A stretch of 64,000 nt of DNA from positions 310,001 to 374,000 of the forward strand of contig JASBNA010000024.1 in NCBI GenBank assembly GCA_038087015.1, given 5' to 3'. The DNA comes from Cerrena zonata (lineage: Eukaryota; Basidiomycota; Agaricomycetes; Polyporales; Cerrenaceae). The notes under the pieces were generated by a model. That model saw only the letters and a program-made list of their open reading frames with translations, was not told the origin of the DNA and did no database searches. The stretch's first letter is position 1; the number at the start of each line of letters is the position of its first letter. The position numbers and the translations under genes are program-made. Of the stretch, positions 23,216-33,455 are shown in pieces.

Positions 23216-23247
<32 letters not shown>

Positions 23248-25013
23248 CTGATATTCATTATAAGTCTCAACTGGTGTTATGATGGTACCATCACTATTAA
23301 TCATATTAGCTAATCGTGGACTATTATTGTTATTTCTTTGAGAAAATGTAGAAGACAAACGATTGTTTGCAGCCGTTGATGAACTTTGAGAAACAGGCCT
23401 TGATCTATAGCCGTTATTTGTGGTTGCACTATTTAAAACATTGGAATGATTACCATACTGTTTTGGAGTCAAGGCATTATTTGGTATCCTAGAATTGATA
23501 GTAGTACCACTTTTAATGGATTTGGCATTAGTACTACTTGAAACAATACTTGAATTTCTTGAAATTTTTTTAACATGCTTAAAATTTTTTGAAACATATC
23601 TTGCTCTTGCAGCAGGAGTCGATAAATTGGTCAAAGCTTTAATATCATTATACCAGTCAATCATTTGTTTATAGGTATCAGTTCTGAAAACCAAATTATG
23701 ACCTTTAGAAATAATACCACCAGGGGACTTAGTGTAAACAACAAATTTATAAAGACCATTCGATTTACCATCATCTTTTGAATGTTCACTAACATGACAT
23801 TGGTCTAACAGTAAAGACAAAGCAGGAATTTGATCTTTTTTACGATCAGGAGTTTTAAATTCATGTAAGAAGTTACAGGTTAAAACGTAATAACCACTTG
23901 AATATGATTTAAGAAATTTTGATCTTCTTTCTAACCAGCCTTCTCTCAAAGCGATATTTAAAGGAGAATCAATTTCAGGGATTGACAAGTCTGAAATTTT
24001 TCTCGAACCAAAGGATAAATCAATAAAAGTACCATTTTTAACATTTGAGTTATTATGGCTAACTGCACTTAAAGAGATTGAAGGAGAGGGTAAATTTTTA
24101 GAAATGAAAGAATCCCATTCGAAATTTGATTCTTTTGTTAAAAATCCATTTGATAAATTTGGAACTAAGAAATTTGGAATTGTTAAATGTTCATTATTTA
24201 TCAATTCCAAAAACATTTTTAAATAATTTTGAATTTCAATAACTATAATAGATTCCAATTTCCCACCAGCACTTTGTAAATTATTATAAGCTTCATATAA
24301 ATAATTTTCTTCCAGTAACTGACGTTTCAATTGACGATCTAATTTCAATTTAACCAAATAAGGATCAAATTTCGAAATGTCATGTTCATTAGCGGAAGAA
24401 GAAGGAGAAGTACCATGTTCCAACTTATTTGATAATTCAATTGCATTTGTATATGAGTTCAATAAATTTTTGGTTTCAGTGATCTCTTTACCTAAAGAAT
24501 TTTTAAAATCATTTTGTAAATTTTTAATTTCTTTAATTTTAACTAGTAAATCTTTTCTTAATTCATCTAATTTTGGTATAATGATTTGATTAATTTCTTT
24601 TAAAGTCTTAGAAGAATTAGTTACATTCTGTTGATGAAATCTAGTTAAAATATTTGGCAAATCTTGAATAGATCCATTACCAATCGGTAAAAAAAACTTA
24701 TTTATAGCATTTATATCATCTTTATGACTAGTATTATGATTAGAAGAATGATGATTACCATGACTAGGAGCATTATTTGAATTAGACGTTCCTGAGTTAC
24801 CAGAAGATATTCCAACTGCTTGCTGTAGTCTCAATTGTTGCCTCACAATTTCTTCTGAACGTTGGCATATTCTTTTAAATAATTGACCAAATCTTTAATA
24901 ATCGATCTCCAAGCTTGAAATCGAAGTGCCAACACCTCAGTTGGATAATCTTGAAGATTATTGAAGTTATAAGGTAGAATAACCGCTAGAGGGTTACTAA
25001 AATCTGCATTCAT
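22552..25013 (-). CDS. Slm1/Slm2-type TORC2 effector (F-BAR-like + PH domain), one frameshift
   Basis: Eisosome-associated phosphoinositide-binding protein that links TORC2 to Ypk1 and actin. The start is an ATG at 25013-25011 giving MNADFSNPLAVILPYNFNNL. The frame then breaks near 24856; one A restores EYANVQEEIVRQQLRLQQAV, and the second ATG-less frame continues to 22552. About 820 codons. Domains: a helical F-BAR-like region (about 20-310, LKEINQIIIPKLDELRKDLL), a PH domain (about 355-465; GWLERRSKFLKSYSSGYYVL, then YKQMIDWYNDIKALT), and a long Gln/Asn-rich tail with a polyglutamine run around 23210-23260. Both Slm1 and Slm2 of Saccharomyces share this layout, so I give no single symbol. 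Confidence 0.88.
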
Positions 25014-26469
25014 CTTGCAATTGTTTTAAACTTTTGCAATTACCGGTTCAACTTGACTTCACTAAATCCTTTCTTCGAGACCAATTTTTATTGAGTGGCC
25101 TCTTCTACCAATACTAGAGTACTATCCTAACCTCCTTAAAGAACCAAATTTGTCCAATTCAAGTAATCTAACAGAAAAGAAACAACAGGCAGACTGGCTT
25201 TTAAATTTTTCTGTCTAATTTTTTGATTATTTATTTGGGTTTTGGGTTTTTTGGGATTGCTTTTTTGTTAGTATTTTTGATTTTTTTTTCTTTTATGTCC
25301 TTTCGTTTTTATGTTTTGCTAAGCTTCAATTAGTCAATGGTGGAGTGGAAGCTTTAGCTTTTTCGACAAGTTAACCAAAGGCTCGAAATAAGCGATAAAG
25401 TTTAAACGTAACGTAAGCAGTTTGAAGAAGTAGGGAAAAAAAAGGTGATTTAATTTTGGCCAAATTAAGAAACCTCGGGGAAGGCAAGGGGGATTAAAAT
25501 TGAACACGGGCCGTTTGCGAGAAACCGGGGGTGGGAAAAGGGAAAAGAAGCAGTAATTGGAAGAGATTAAGAACGGGAGTAGGTGATATATAGGTGTCAA
25601 GTAGAATTTCAGTAGAAAATAGTATGCTGGTGGAAACGTACAAAAAAGAAGAGAATGAACAGAAAATAAAGCAAATAGAAAGAAGTACACCCAGATTCTT
25701 GGAAGTGAGTGTGAATGGAAGTATGGTTCTGTGATAAGAAGGTACCCAGCCTGTTTTAAGAAATTCAGCTAATGACTAGTTTCAGCCCTTTTAGTTTACT
25801 TAGGCTAATTACCTTTACAGTAACAAAGAGTTACACGGTTGGCAAGCTAAGTAAATAATTAGAACCCTTTATGGTTTTAGACGTTTACATACGGGCCATT
25901 GACCGGTTTGTTTTGCTTTTTCTTTTGTCTTCCCAATGGCTTATATATGCTTCTAGAAGTATATATACTAAAGTGGCCATTTCCCTATGATTCGTTCAAC
26001 TGGTCATTATACCCATTGGTATACCTAACTCGTCAAGGTATTTCCACCACCGTTTTCCCAGAATTCAAAGTGAAATTCGAAATGGGACACTTTTTCGTGT
26101 AACATTTGGCTGGCTGGTTGTTTCTCCTGTCTATTTTAGCGAGTTTCACCATCCTCATCTTCTACTAAAACTCGTCTCCTCGTTATAACCAATTCGGCAT
26201 TCCATACATGGAACAAGTCAGCCTAGGATCTTGTATTGGCCTTGTTTGGTTATAACCGTGCCAATCTGGTGCCTGCCTAAAAGGGCATACTTATTAGTTG
26301 CGTCGTGCTAAAAATATCACCCTCGGAACATAGTATGTCACGTGCTTTTGTTGAAATCCGGTGGGGCGTGTACCGGTGGCGGTGATTTTTGACCATTTTT
26401 AGGAACGATATCAGAAGAGAATAATCGATTTGATCAGATTTAAACCCTAATTCATAGGAGTACGAGGTT
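25014..26469. other. 1.46-kb divergent spacer between SLM and SLX8-like genes
   Basis: No gene supported. The first part is A/T-rich leader sequence of the SLM gene; frames at 25334-25690 (minus) and 25899-26102 (plus) have compositions dictated by T/C runs and no domain. A CACGTG lies at 26339-26344 and a Tbf1-like AAACCCTAA at 26442-26450, about 20 bp before the next ATG. Confidence 0.55.
26442..26450. promoter_or_regulatory. Tbf1-like AAACCCTAA upstream of the RING gene
   Basis: Exact match to the AAACCCTAA form recognised by Tbf1 in budding yeasts, placed 20 bp before the ATG, with a CACGTG 100 bp further upstream. Function inferred. Confidence 0.4.
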
Positions 26470-26886
26470 ATGCCTAACCAAGGCTATATCATAAACATAT
26501 CTTCCGATGAAGAAGATGACGACGACACTGCGGTTGAGATCCTAGAATTTCGTAATGCTACTACGAATCTATTAAATAATCCTCAGTCAAATAACTTACC
26601 CAAAGTTGTCAAGAGATTAAACGATGTGGAATGTCCCATCTGCTTTGATCAAGTTGATAATGCTACGGTGACTAGCTGTGGACACATCTTTTGTTTGGAC
26701 TGTATTCAGCAATCGATCTCAAGCTCTTCAGCAAGAGGCCAGACCAGAGGTAAAAAGGGAGTTGGATTATGTCCTTTATGTAGAGAAAAAGTCATTTTCA
26801 AGAATACTACTTTATTGAGAATTAAAACTGGACCTAAAGTTCAAGCTCCTGACCTAAATGAAGATGGAGAGAGGAAAAACGTTTAA
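26470..26886 (+). CDS. SLX8: Slx8-like SUMO-targeted ubiquitin ligase (RING)
   Basis: Small nuclear RING E3 of 138 residues. The N-terminus has an acidic SUMO-interacting motif, YIINISSDEEDDDD (residues 6-19), and a second hydrophobic cluster VEILEF (22-27). The C3HC4 RING runs from about 55 to 103: CPICFDQVDNATVTSCGHIF, CLDCIQQS, then a Ser/Gly/Arg-rich loop and CPLCREKV. SIM plus RING is the Slx8/RNF4 STUbL architecture; in Saccharomyces Slx8 works with Slx5 to ubiquitinate sumoylated proteins during genome maintenance. It is shorter than Saccharomyces Slx8, and other SIM-RING proteins remain possible. ATG at 26470; frame intact. Confidence 0.72.
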   Translation: MPNQGYIINISSDEEDDDDTAVEILEFRNATTNLLNNPQSNNLPKVVKRLNDVECPICFDQVDNATVTSCGHIFCLDCIQQSISSSSARGQTRGKKGVGLCPLCREKVIFKNTTLLRIKTGPKVQAPDLNEDGERKNV

Positions 26887-27370
26887 GTGAAAGAAGGGGA
26901 CACTCTTGTGTTTACTCGGTTATGATTTTCGCTTCTGTTATAACGATTAAATGACCGTTAGCAACAGCTAATTGATAATCAGTAGCTTTCACTTGCCGAG
27001 TTTATGATAATACAAAAGCTGTTTAGGAAACAGCTCTGTTTTTCAAGGAAATGCAAAAAACAGTGTTTACGACCTCCACAGTAGATCAGAGTTCTCGTTG
27101 CACTATAAAGCATAATTTATCGATTATTAGCATAAGGTATCGAACATGTATCGACTGTTAGCATGTATGTATTAGTAAATAGTTTAATGAACCAATTAGT
27201 CAAACTAAAAGAGTGTAAATCTTATACATGTAGAGAAAATGGGAATGTTTTTTACAAAATTCTAACAAAAATTTTACAAAAATTGCAAAAAACCATACAA
27301 ACTTGTTTTAAAATTTTTATTTATATTGATTTAACTAAAAATACATGCATTAAAGATGAACGAAACTAAT
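26887..27370. other. Convergent 3' spacer between SLX8-like gene and RPT2
   Basis: 484 bp. A 68-codon plus-strand frame at 27163-27369 has no domain and an AT-driven composition; I leave it out. Probable 3' untranslated regions of both genes. Confidence 0.5.
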
Positions 27371-28751
27371 CTATAGATATAACCCTTCAAGATTTTCTTC
27401 AACTTTATTTTTCAATACTCTTTCTTTGGCAGCCTTGAAATCGTCTGCTTTAACTTGCATTCTTCTTTCTCTTAATGCCAATAAACCAGCCTCAGTACAC
27501 ATGGCTTTAATGTCTGCACCTGATAAATCATCTTTTGAAGTGACCAATTCCTCTAAGTTAACATCAGAAGATAAGTTCATTTTCGATGTATGAATAGTTA
27601 AAATTTTTCTTTTAGTATTTGAGTCAGGATTTTCAAATAAAATTTTACGATCAATTCTACCAGGTCTAATCAATGCAGGATCCAAAGATTCCATTTTATT
27701 GGTGGCCATAATAACTTTGATATCACCACGATCATCAAAACCATCTAATTGATTTAATAATTCCAACATGGTTCTTTGAATTTCACGTTCACCACCAGAA
27801 CTACTTTCATATCTTTTACTACCAATTGCATCAATTTCATCAATGAAAACAATTGATGGAGCATGTTCAGCAGCAATTTGGAAAATTTGTCTACATAACC
27901 TTGGACCATCACCCAAATATTTCTGAATTAATTCTGAACCAACTATTCTTAAGAAAGTTGCACTTGTTTGATTAGCAACAGCTTTTGCCAATAAAGTCTT
28001 ACCAGTACCTGGAGCACCGTACAATATAACCCCCTTAGGTGGTTTAATCCCCATTTCTTCATATAATTCTGGATGAGTTAAAGGTAATTCAACAGCTTCT
28101 TTTATTTCTTGAATTTGACTTTCTAACCCACCAATATCTGCATATGATTCAGTTGGCGATTTATCTAATTTCATGACCGAAACCATTGGATCGGCATCAT
28201 CTTGTAATACCCCAACTATGGCAACCGATTTATGATGTAAAAGTACCGAACAACTTGGCTCTAATAATCCTTTGTCGACAAATGACATTATAGATACATA
28301 ATATTCACTACCTGCTGTACTTGAAACAATTGCATGATCATCATCGATAATTTCTTCCAAAGTACCAATTGACATTGGATATCCTCTTAATTCATCAACT
28401 TTTTCACGTTCTTCCGCTTGTTTTGCTTCAGTTGGTTGGAAAGTTTCTTGATTAGACACGAATTCTTCTTCTAACAATAAATGATCTTTGATTCTTTCTA
28501 ATTTTAATAACTTTAATTTACATCTAGTATTTGGATAAACGCTTGGTAATTTGACTGCGGTATCTGGCCCCTTTCTTCTCTTCTTACCAAACTTGGATTC
28601 CACTGGTGGTTCGTACTTTGGCTTTTCTTTCTTTTTATCATCTTTCTTTTTATTAAAGCCATCTCCTGGCATTCCTGATGGTGCTTGACCCTAAATGATA
28701 ATGTTAGTTACTACTCGTCGATGAAATCATAACCCCTGCAAAACATACCAT
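27371..28751 (-). CDS. RPT2: 26S proteasome ATPase Rpt2, intron directly after ATG
   Basis: AAA ATPase of the 19S base. The coding part visible without splicing starts at an internal Met (28672), but the sequence before it gives a better model: exon 1 is only the ATG (28751-28749), followed at once by donor GTATGT, an ACTAAC branch site, and acceptor TTTAG (28692-28691). Exon 2 starts GGT CAA GCA, so the protein begins [12 protein letters not shown]. That restores the N-myristoylation signal (MGQ) typical of Rpt2. The product is 440 residues (Saccharomyces 437). Motifs: [19 protein letters not shown], Walker A GAPGTGKT (about 224), Walker [11 protein letters not shown] (about 278), SRH region [13 protein letters not shown], and a C-terminal HbYX-type LYL that docks into the 20S ring. 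The frame is intact. Confidence 0.93.
28691..28748 (-). other. RPT2 intron (58 bp)
   Basis: On the minus strand the donor GTATGT (28748-28743) touches the ATG. A TAACTAAC box lies about 11 nt before the acceptor ATTTAG. Splicing joins ATG to GGT and rebuilds MGQ, as in Rpt2 of other yeasts. At 58 bp it is near the lower limit for yeast introns. Confidence 0.85.
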
Positions 28752-28863
28752 ATCTTAAGACAACTTATATGACTGTTTTATACTAGTATACGGATTCGAA
28801 TCCTCAAACAATTGATAGCTTATCCTTAAAGAAGTGATTGAATCTCTTTATATCAACTATCAA

Positions 28864-28872
28864 ATCGCCACC
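28864..28872 (-). promoter_or_regulatory. PACE-like proteasome element GGTGGCGAT
   Basis: GGTGGCGAT on the minus strand, about 115 bp upstream of the RPT2 ATG, matches the Rpn4 site GGTGGCAAA in the GGTGGC core and one further base. Position and gene type support it, but the match is imperfect. Confidence 0.4.
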
Positions 28873-29096
28873 CGAGCGGATTCACTGTAAATTTTCAAAT
28901 CGCACACTGAAAAAAAGTGGGCGGGACACGCACTCTGTTATTTTAGCAATCAGTTAGCTGCAATTATCTTATTACTACAAAGATATATAACCAGGACATA
29001 CTCTAGGTAATTAAGTATGACTATAGAATCAGTACTTACATGCGTCATGAATAAATGGTAGATATAAATAGTAGATGCAAATCTATTTAAGCCAAC

Positions 29097-29546
29097 TTAA
29101 CGGTTAGCAATGTCAACGTTACCGTGAGTTTGAATCAATTGCACTAACTTAGGAGGATTTGCCCCAATGATCTTATCGATTTTTTCACCTCCTTTGAAGA
29201 AAAGACATGTTGGCATGGCAGAAATACCGTATTCTTGTGCAATGTCTTGAGCTTCATCAACATCAACTCTACCAAATTGAACTTCGGGTACTCTTTGAGC
29301 CAACGCATTGAAGATTGGTTCCAATGCCTTACATGGACCGCACCAGGTAGCGTAGAAGTCTATCACCGAAACTTTTTCATTGGAATCAACAAATTTAGTA
29401 AACTGTTTCAAGTCCTGGAGCTCTTGAACAAGGCTCTCGGATTTAGAGTATTGACGAATACCAACTGGTGAAACCCTTGGAATTCTGACGCTCTTCAATA
29501 AACTGGACTGTCTGAGAAATTGAGATGGGAGACCTAAGCGAAACAT
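29097..29546 (-). CDS. TRX3: Mitochondrial thioredoxin Trx3
   Basis: Thiol-disulfide oxidoreductase of the mitochondrial matrix. The start is ATG 29546, giving 149 residues; the upstream open frame has no ATG. Residues 1-35 (MFRLGLPSQFLRQSSLLKSV then RIPRVSPVGIRQYS) are a basic, acid-free presequence. The thioredoxin fold follows, with VIDFYATWCGPCKALEP (active-site CGPC near residue 67), RVDVDEAQDIAQEYGISAMP containing the cis-Pro, and TCLFFKGGEK. The frame is intact. It lies head to head with PUF6, 260 bp apart. Confidence 0.93.
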   Translation of the reverse strand: MFRLGLPSQFLRQSSLLKSVRIPRVSPVGIRQYSKSESLVQELQDLKQFTKFVDSNEKVSVIDFYATWCGPCKALEPIFNALAQRVPEVQFGRVDVDEAQDIAQEYGISAMPTCLFFKGGEKIDKIIGANPPKLVQLIQTHGNVDIANR

Positions 29547-29687
29547 ATTGGTACTCCTAGAATTGAATATCAAATACTGGGAAGAAAGTAGCAGAGAAAG
29601 CAATTAAGTCCCAAACTGCGTTTTCCTTTAAGTATGAGTAATTCTTCTTTTACTTCATTTTCAGGGAATATACATCCGTACACCAGG

Positions 29688-29693
29688 CACGTG
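29688..29693. promoter_or_regulatory. CACGTG E-box between TRX3 and PUF6
   Basis: CACGTG in GCACGTGATA within the 260-bp divergent promoter. Cbf1/Pho4-type core; which gene it serves cannot be told. Confidence 0.4.
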
Positions 29694-29806
29694 ATACGCT
29701 CAATCCGAGATGCAGCCCATCTCTTCGCTTTGAATTTTTTTTTTTTCTAATTTTTCAGTCTAAAGTGAATAGTCTTCTTATCAACTAAACGATAACTTTA
29801 GATATA

Positions 29807-31877
29807 ATGGCACCTTCCGCTAAGAGCTCCAAGCGTAGTGCTCCAGGCAGCAGCAGCTCCATCCAAGAAGGTCAAGACCAACGGTAAGAAGCAAGCTCCA
29901 GTTGAAAGCGAAAGCGAAGTCTCTAGTGATTCAAGTGATATTTCTGATTCCTCTCAAGATGAATTAGATAGTGAAGAAGATGAATTAGATGATATGGAAG
30001 TTGACAGAAAAGACGAGGAATCCGAAGAAGATGAACTCGATGACCTTGACGAAGAAAAGAGTAATGAAGACGAAGAAGACTCCGGAGACGAAGACGAAGA
30101 AAAGACTGTTAGCAAAGAAGTTGATCCAAATAAAAAATCATCAGCAGAACAACACGCAGAACAACGTAAGTTACTTGCTGACCGTAAGTTAAAGAGAAAG
30201 TCAGGTAACGAAGTTCAGCAAATCAAGAGTTTATGGGAAAAATTGAGAGTTAAAAAACCAGCTCCTCCAAAAGTTGTTCGTGACAAATTAAGTAATGAAA
30301 TCTGGGAATTAGCAAAAGATGTTATCCTTGACTTAGTTATGAAACACGACGCTTCTCGTGTTGTTCAAACCTTGGTCAAATTTTCTTCCAGAGAAAAAAG
30401 AGAGATAATAACTAAAGAATTAAAGGGTAATTTCTATCAATTGGCAACTTCTTCTTACGGTAAATACTTATTGGTTAAATTATTGCATTATGGTTCGAAA
30501 GAAAGTCGTGCTCTTATTGTCGATGAACTCCATGGTAAATTACGTAAGTTAATGAGACATAAAGAAGGTGCATATGTTGTTGAAGATTTATATGTTTTAT
30601 ATTCTAGTGCAGAACAGAAACATCAAATGATTAGAGAATTTTGGGGTGCAGAATACGCCGTCTTCAAAGACTCTGGTAAAGGTAAATCTGTTGTTGATAT
30701 AACCAAAGAATCCGCTGAAAAGAAACAATTAATCACTACCAACTTATATGGTACAATCAGTGCCTCAGTTGAAAAAGGTTCAACTGGTTTCCAAATTTTG
30801 CATGCAGCCATGAAAGAATATACCGATATTTTAATTGATGACATCGAAGCTAATGAACCAAAGATTAGAGAATTCATTGAATTATTAAATGAACAATTTG
30901 CTGAATTGGTTCATACTCAAGAAGGTTCTGAAGTTGCTTGTACTTTATTAGCTCTTGCTACTGCTAAAGAACGTAAAGTTATCATCAGATCTTTAAAAAA
31001 TCATATCAAAGAATTAGTCAAAAATGAACATGGTAATTTGGTTTTGATTACCTTATACATTACCGTCGATGATACTGTTTTAGTACATAAATCTTTGAAT
31101 GTTGAGGCTTTTGATGATGAATCAGTTCCTTCCATAATCAGTGACAAATTTGCTCGTAGACCTTTAATATATTTAATGAAGGGACTTGATGGGAAATATT
31201 TCAATCCAAAAGTTAAAAAAGATTTAGAAAAATATGAAAAATTGGCCTATGCTAAAACTTCCAAAAAACCAAAAGACCAAAAAAGAGAAGAATTATTATC
31301 CAAAGCATTGCCATTAATTTATAAAAGTATATTAGCAACTACAAATACTGAAGACGTTGATAATAGATTTGACAAACTTATTTCCGTTAACATTGCTTCT
31401 CAATTCATAACCGAATTAATCTTAACACCAACTGATGATGATAGTATAAATGAAATGAAAAAACAATTATTGGATTCTATTTTTGATGTTTGTATCAAAG
31501 GTGATGTCTTGGAAGATTACCATATCATCAATAAGACTCCTTTCGTTGCAAGAGCATTAAAATCATTGATTCAAGGTGATCAATTCAAATGGGATTTCGA
31601 ATCCAAAAAACTCAAAGCTACTAACAAAAATAGTATTCCTGGTGTCGGTGTCGAATTTGCTTCTAAAATTGCAAATGAAATAATCGAAAACAATAAGTTA
31701 GCTGATTGGGTTAGTGGTTCAGGCTCTTTCGTTATTGTAGCCGTTTTCGAAGTTTTACAAATCAGTAAATCCCCTGAATTCAAAAAACTTGAAAAAGAGT
31801 TGAAAAAGAACAAGAAGACATTGCAAGCTGATACTGACAATAAGGGGGCTCAACTTTTATCAAAAATCTTGGGTTAA
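29807..31877 (+). CDS. PUF6: Puf6-type Pumilio-repeat nucleolar protein, one frameshift near start
   Basis: Nucleolar RNA-binding protein in 60S assembly and, in Saccharomyces, translational silencing of ASH1 mRNA. The ATG at 29807 gives MAPSAKSSKRSAP; removing one G at 29846-29847 restores AAAAPSKKVKTNGKK and joins the main frame, which runs intact to 31877. About 690 codons. The N-terminus is basic, then strongly acidic (about 40-95, DELDSEEDELDDMEVD). Puf-type repeats follow, for example MKHDASRVVQTLVKFSSREK, TSSYGKYLLVKLLHYGSKE and HKEGAYVVEDLYVLYSS, then the C-terminal CPL region (LPLIYKSILATT, GSGSFVIVAVFEVL). The repeat set and acidic N-terminus distinguish Puf6 from cytoplasmic Puf proteins. 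Confidence 0.92.
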
Positions 31878-31973
31878 ATCGGTGCCTTATATGTAAATTA
31901 GATAAATTTTTCTTTATTAAATAAATAAGAGTTAATGCATTAGTATGAAAATGTATTTATTGTAAGAATAACC

Positions 31974-33197
31974 TCACATATCCAATCCTTCATCCATATC
32001 GTCTTCCTCATCTTCCTCTTCCAAATCCTCATCTTCATCATATTCCTGACCATCACTATAATCACTATCTTCACGTTCATTATCTCCAGATAACTCTTCT
32101 TTCTCATTTAAATCATTTTCATCTGAATCATCCTCCTCTTCTACCACATCTTCGTAATCGACTATGATTGCGTCATTATCTATATCATTGTCATTAGTTC
32201 CATATTCTTCAAACCATTGCAACTTTATTCCACAACGAAGGCACCTTTCTGAATTTTCATCGCCGTTGTCTTTTGCATTAAATTTGGTGGCTAAACAAAC
32301 GTAGCAAAATATATGCCCACAGTTAGTTACGTAGGGATTTGTGACAAGACATAAAGAGTCTGATTTACGATCACTCTTTTGGTTGTTCAAATGACAAATA
32401 GCACACTGACTAATAGGCAAGTGCGAGAATGGTGTCTCTACTGGTGTAAGACCAGAAGATTGATCAAAGCTATCTTTACCCTTCTTGTAGGGAGATAATA
32501 GTTTCTGGGTCATTCTCTGTAGTTTCCTCAATCTCAATAAAGGTAATATGAATACTAAAAATTCAGTCATGACGTTCCAAACAAGCTGTCTGTTTTGAAA
32601 TTCAAAATTGACATTATCACCGTTGAACTTCAATAAATCGGATACAACTGGAGTTAATGATATTCCTAAAACTCTATGTAACAACGAAGGAAACCTTCCA
32701 CTTATCAAGAACAAAGTAAAGTTCACTAAGTTCAATAATTTTATAGAATTGTTGATTTTGGATAAGATATTGAGTCTGTTTCTGAAGAAAAACTGCTTTA
32801 TTGAATCGATTATCGCCTTGGAACCCCTCCGTGGGGGTCTTTCTAAAGAATACAAATAAGATTCGACTTTCTTAAACAAATATTTCCCGATTATGAAGGC
32901 TAATAATAGAGATCTCTTAGAATACCCAATCTTATTACCTGACTTGAAATCAGTGAGTTTCAAATTTTGAAGTGAAAGACCATAAGAAGAACCCGATTTC
33001 CATACTGTAAGTCTAAACACTAGTAGATCTAGTAGAAGGTCCCAGAACTCTGGATGTTGATTATAGCTCCACCATCTTGATGATTGAAGCTGGAAAACCG
33101 ACGAGAGCTGTTGAGACAAAAGCGAAACCAATTCACCATCTAAAATAGTTGCATCCAACTGCGAAACCCTTGGAGAAGGGTATGATATTGGAATCAT
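31974..33197 (-). CDS. PEX2: Peroxisomal RING E3 Pex2
   Basis: Membrane RING subunit of the Pex2-Pex10-Pex12 ubiquitin ligase that recycles the import receptor Pex5. 407 residues, ATG at 33197, frame intact. The N-terminal two thirds match Pex2: SQLDATILDGELVSLLSQQL, WSYNQHPEFWDLLLDLLVF, hydrophobic stretches around 95-215, and FLVFILPLLRLRKLQRM. The RING begins near 261 (SQCAICHLNNQ) and continues VTNPYVTNCGHIFCYVCL and RCLRCG. After it comes an unusually long acidic tail of about 75 residues (runs of D/E), which I do not recall from Saccharomyces Pex2. The gene is convergent with PUF6, 97 bp apart. Confidence 0.9.
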   Translation of the reverse strand: MIPISYPSPRVSQLDATILDGELVSLLSQQLSSVFQLQSSRWWSYNQHPEFWDLLLDLLVFRLTVWKSGSSYGLSLQNLKLTDFKSGNKIGYSKRSLLLAFIIGKYLFKKVESYLYSLERPPRRGSKAIIDSIKQFFFRNRLNILSKINNSIKLLNLVNFTLFLISGRFPSLLHRVLGISLTPVVSDLLKFNGDNVNFEFQNRQLVWNVMTEFLVFILPLLRLRKLQRMTQKLLSPYKKGKDSFDQSSGLTPVETPFSHLPISQCAICHLNNQKSDRKSDSLCLVTNPYVTNCGHIFCYVCLATKFNAKDNGDENSERCLRCGIKLQWFEEYGTNDNDIDNDAIIVDYEDVVEEEDDSDENDLNEKEELSGDNEREDSDYSDGQEYDEDEDLEEEDEEDDMDEGLDM

Positions 33198-33455
33198 CTC
33201 GGTGATGTATTTAATGGTGTATCAAGCGTATAGTAAGCTTATTTGGCGAAATGATGTTTTTCTCCACAAGGAAAATCTACGCACTTTAAAAAAAAGATAG
33301 AGGAACGAAAGCCTCGGGACTGAACTCTAGATTTTTTACAGCCATCTACAACTAAACTGAACGATTTGAATTGTCATTAAATTAAAATAGGTCGTGAAGG
33401 GTTTGTATATACTCTATAAAAATAGCTGCAATAGGACTGATGCAAGGGGAATATT

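Noticed and set aside
25334..25690. 118-codon minus-strand frame in the SLM-SLX8 spacer
   Set aside because: Composition (F, L, P, S, Y) simply reflects T/C-rich leader DNA; no domain and no upstream context of a gene.
27163..27369. 68-codon plus-strand frame before RPT2 3' end
   Set aside because: AT-driven K/N/I/L composition, no motif, sits in a convergent 3' spacer.
28792..28803. GGATTCGAATCC looks like a tRNA B box
   Set aside because: It is a simple palindrome. No A box, anticodon arm or acceptor pairing can be built around it on either strand.
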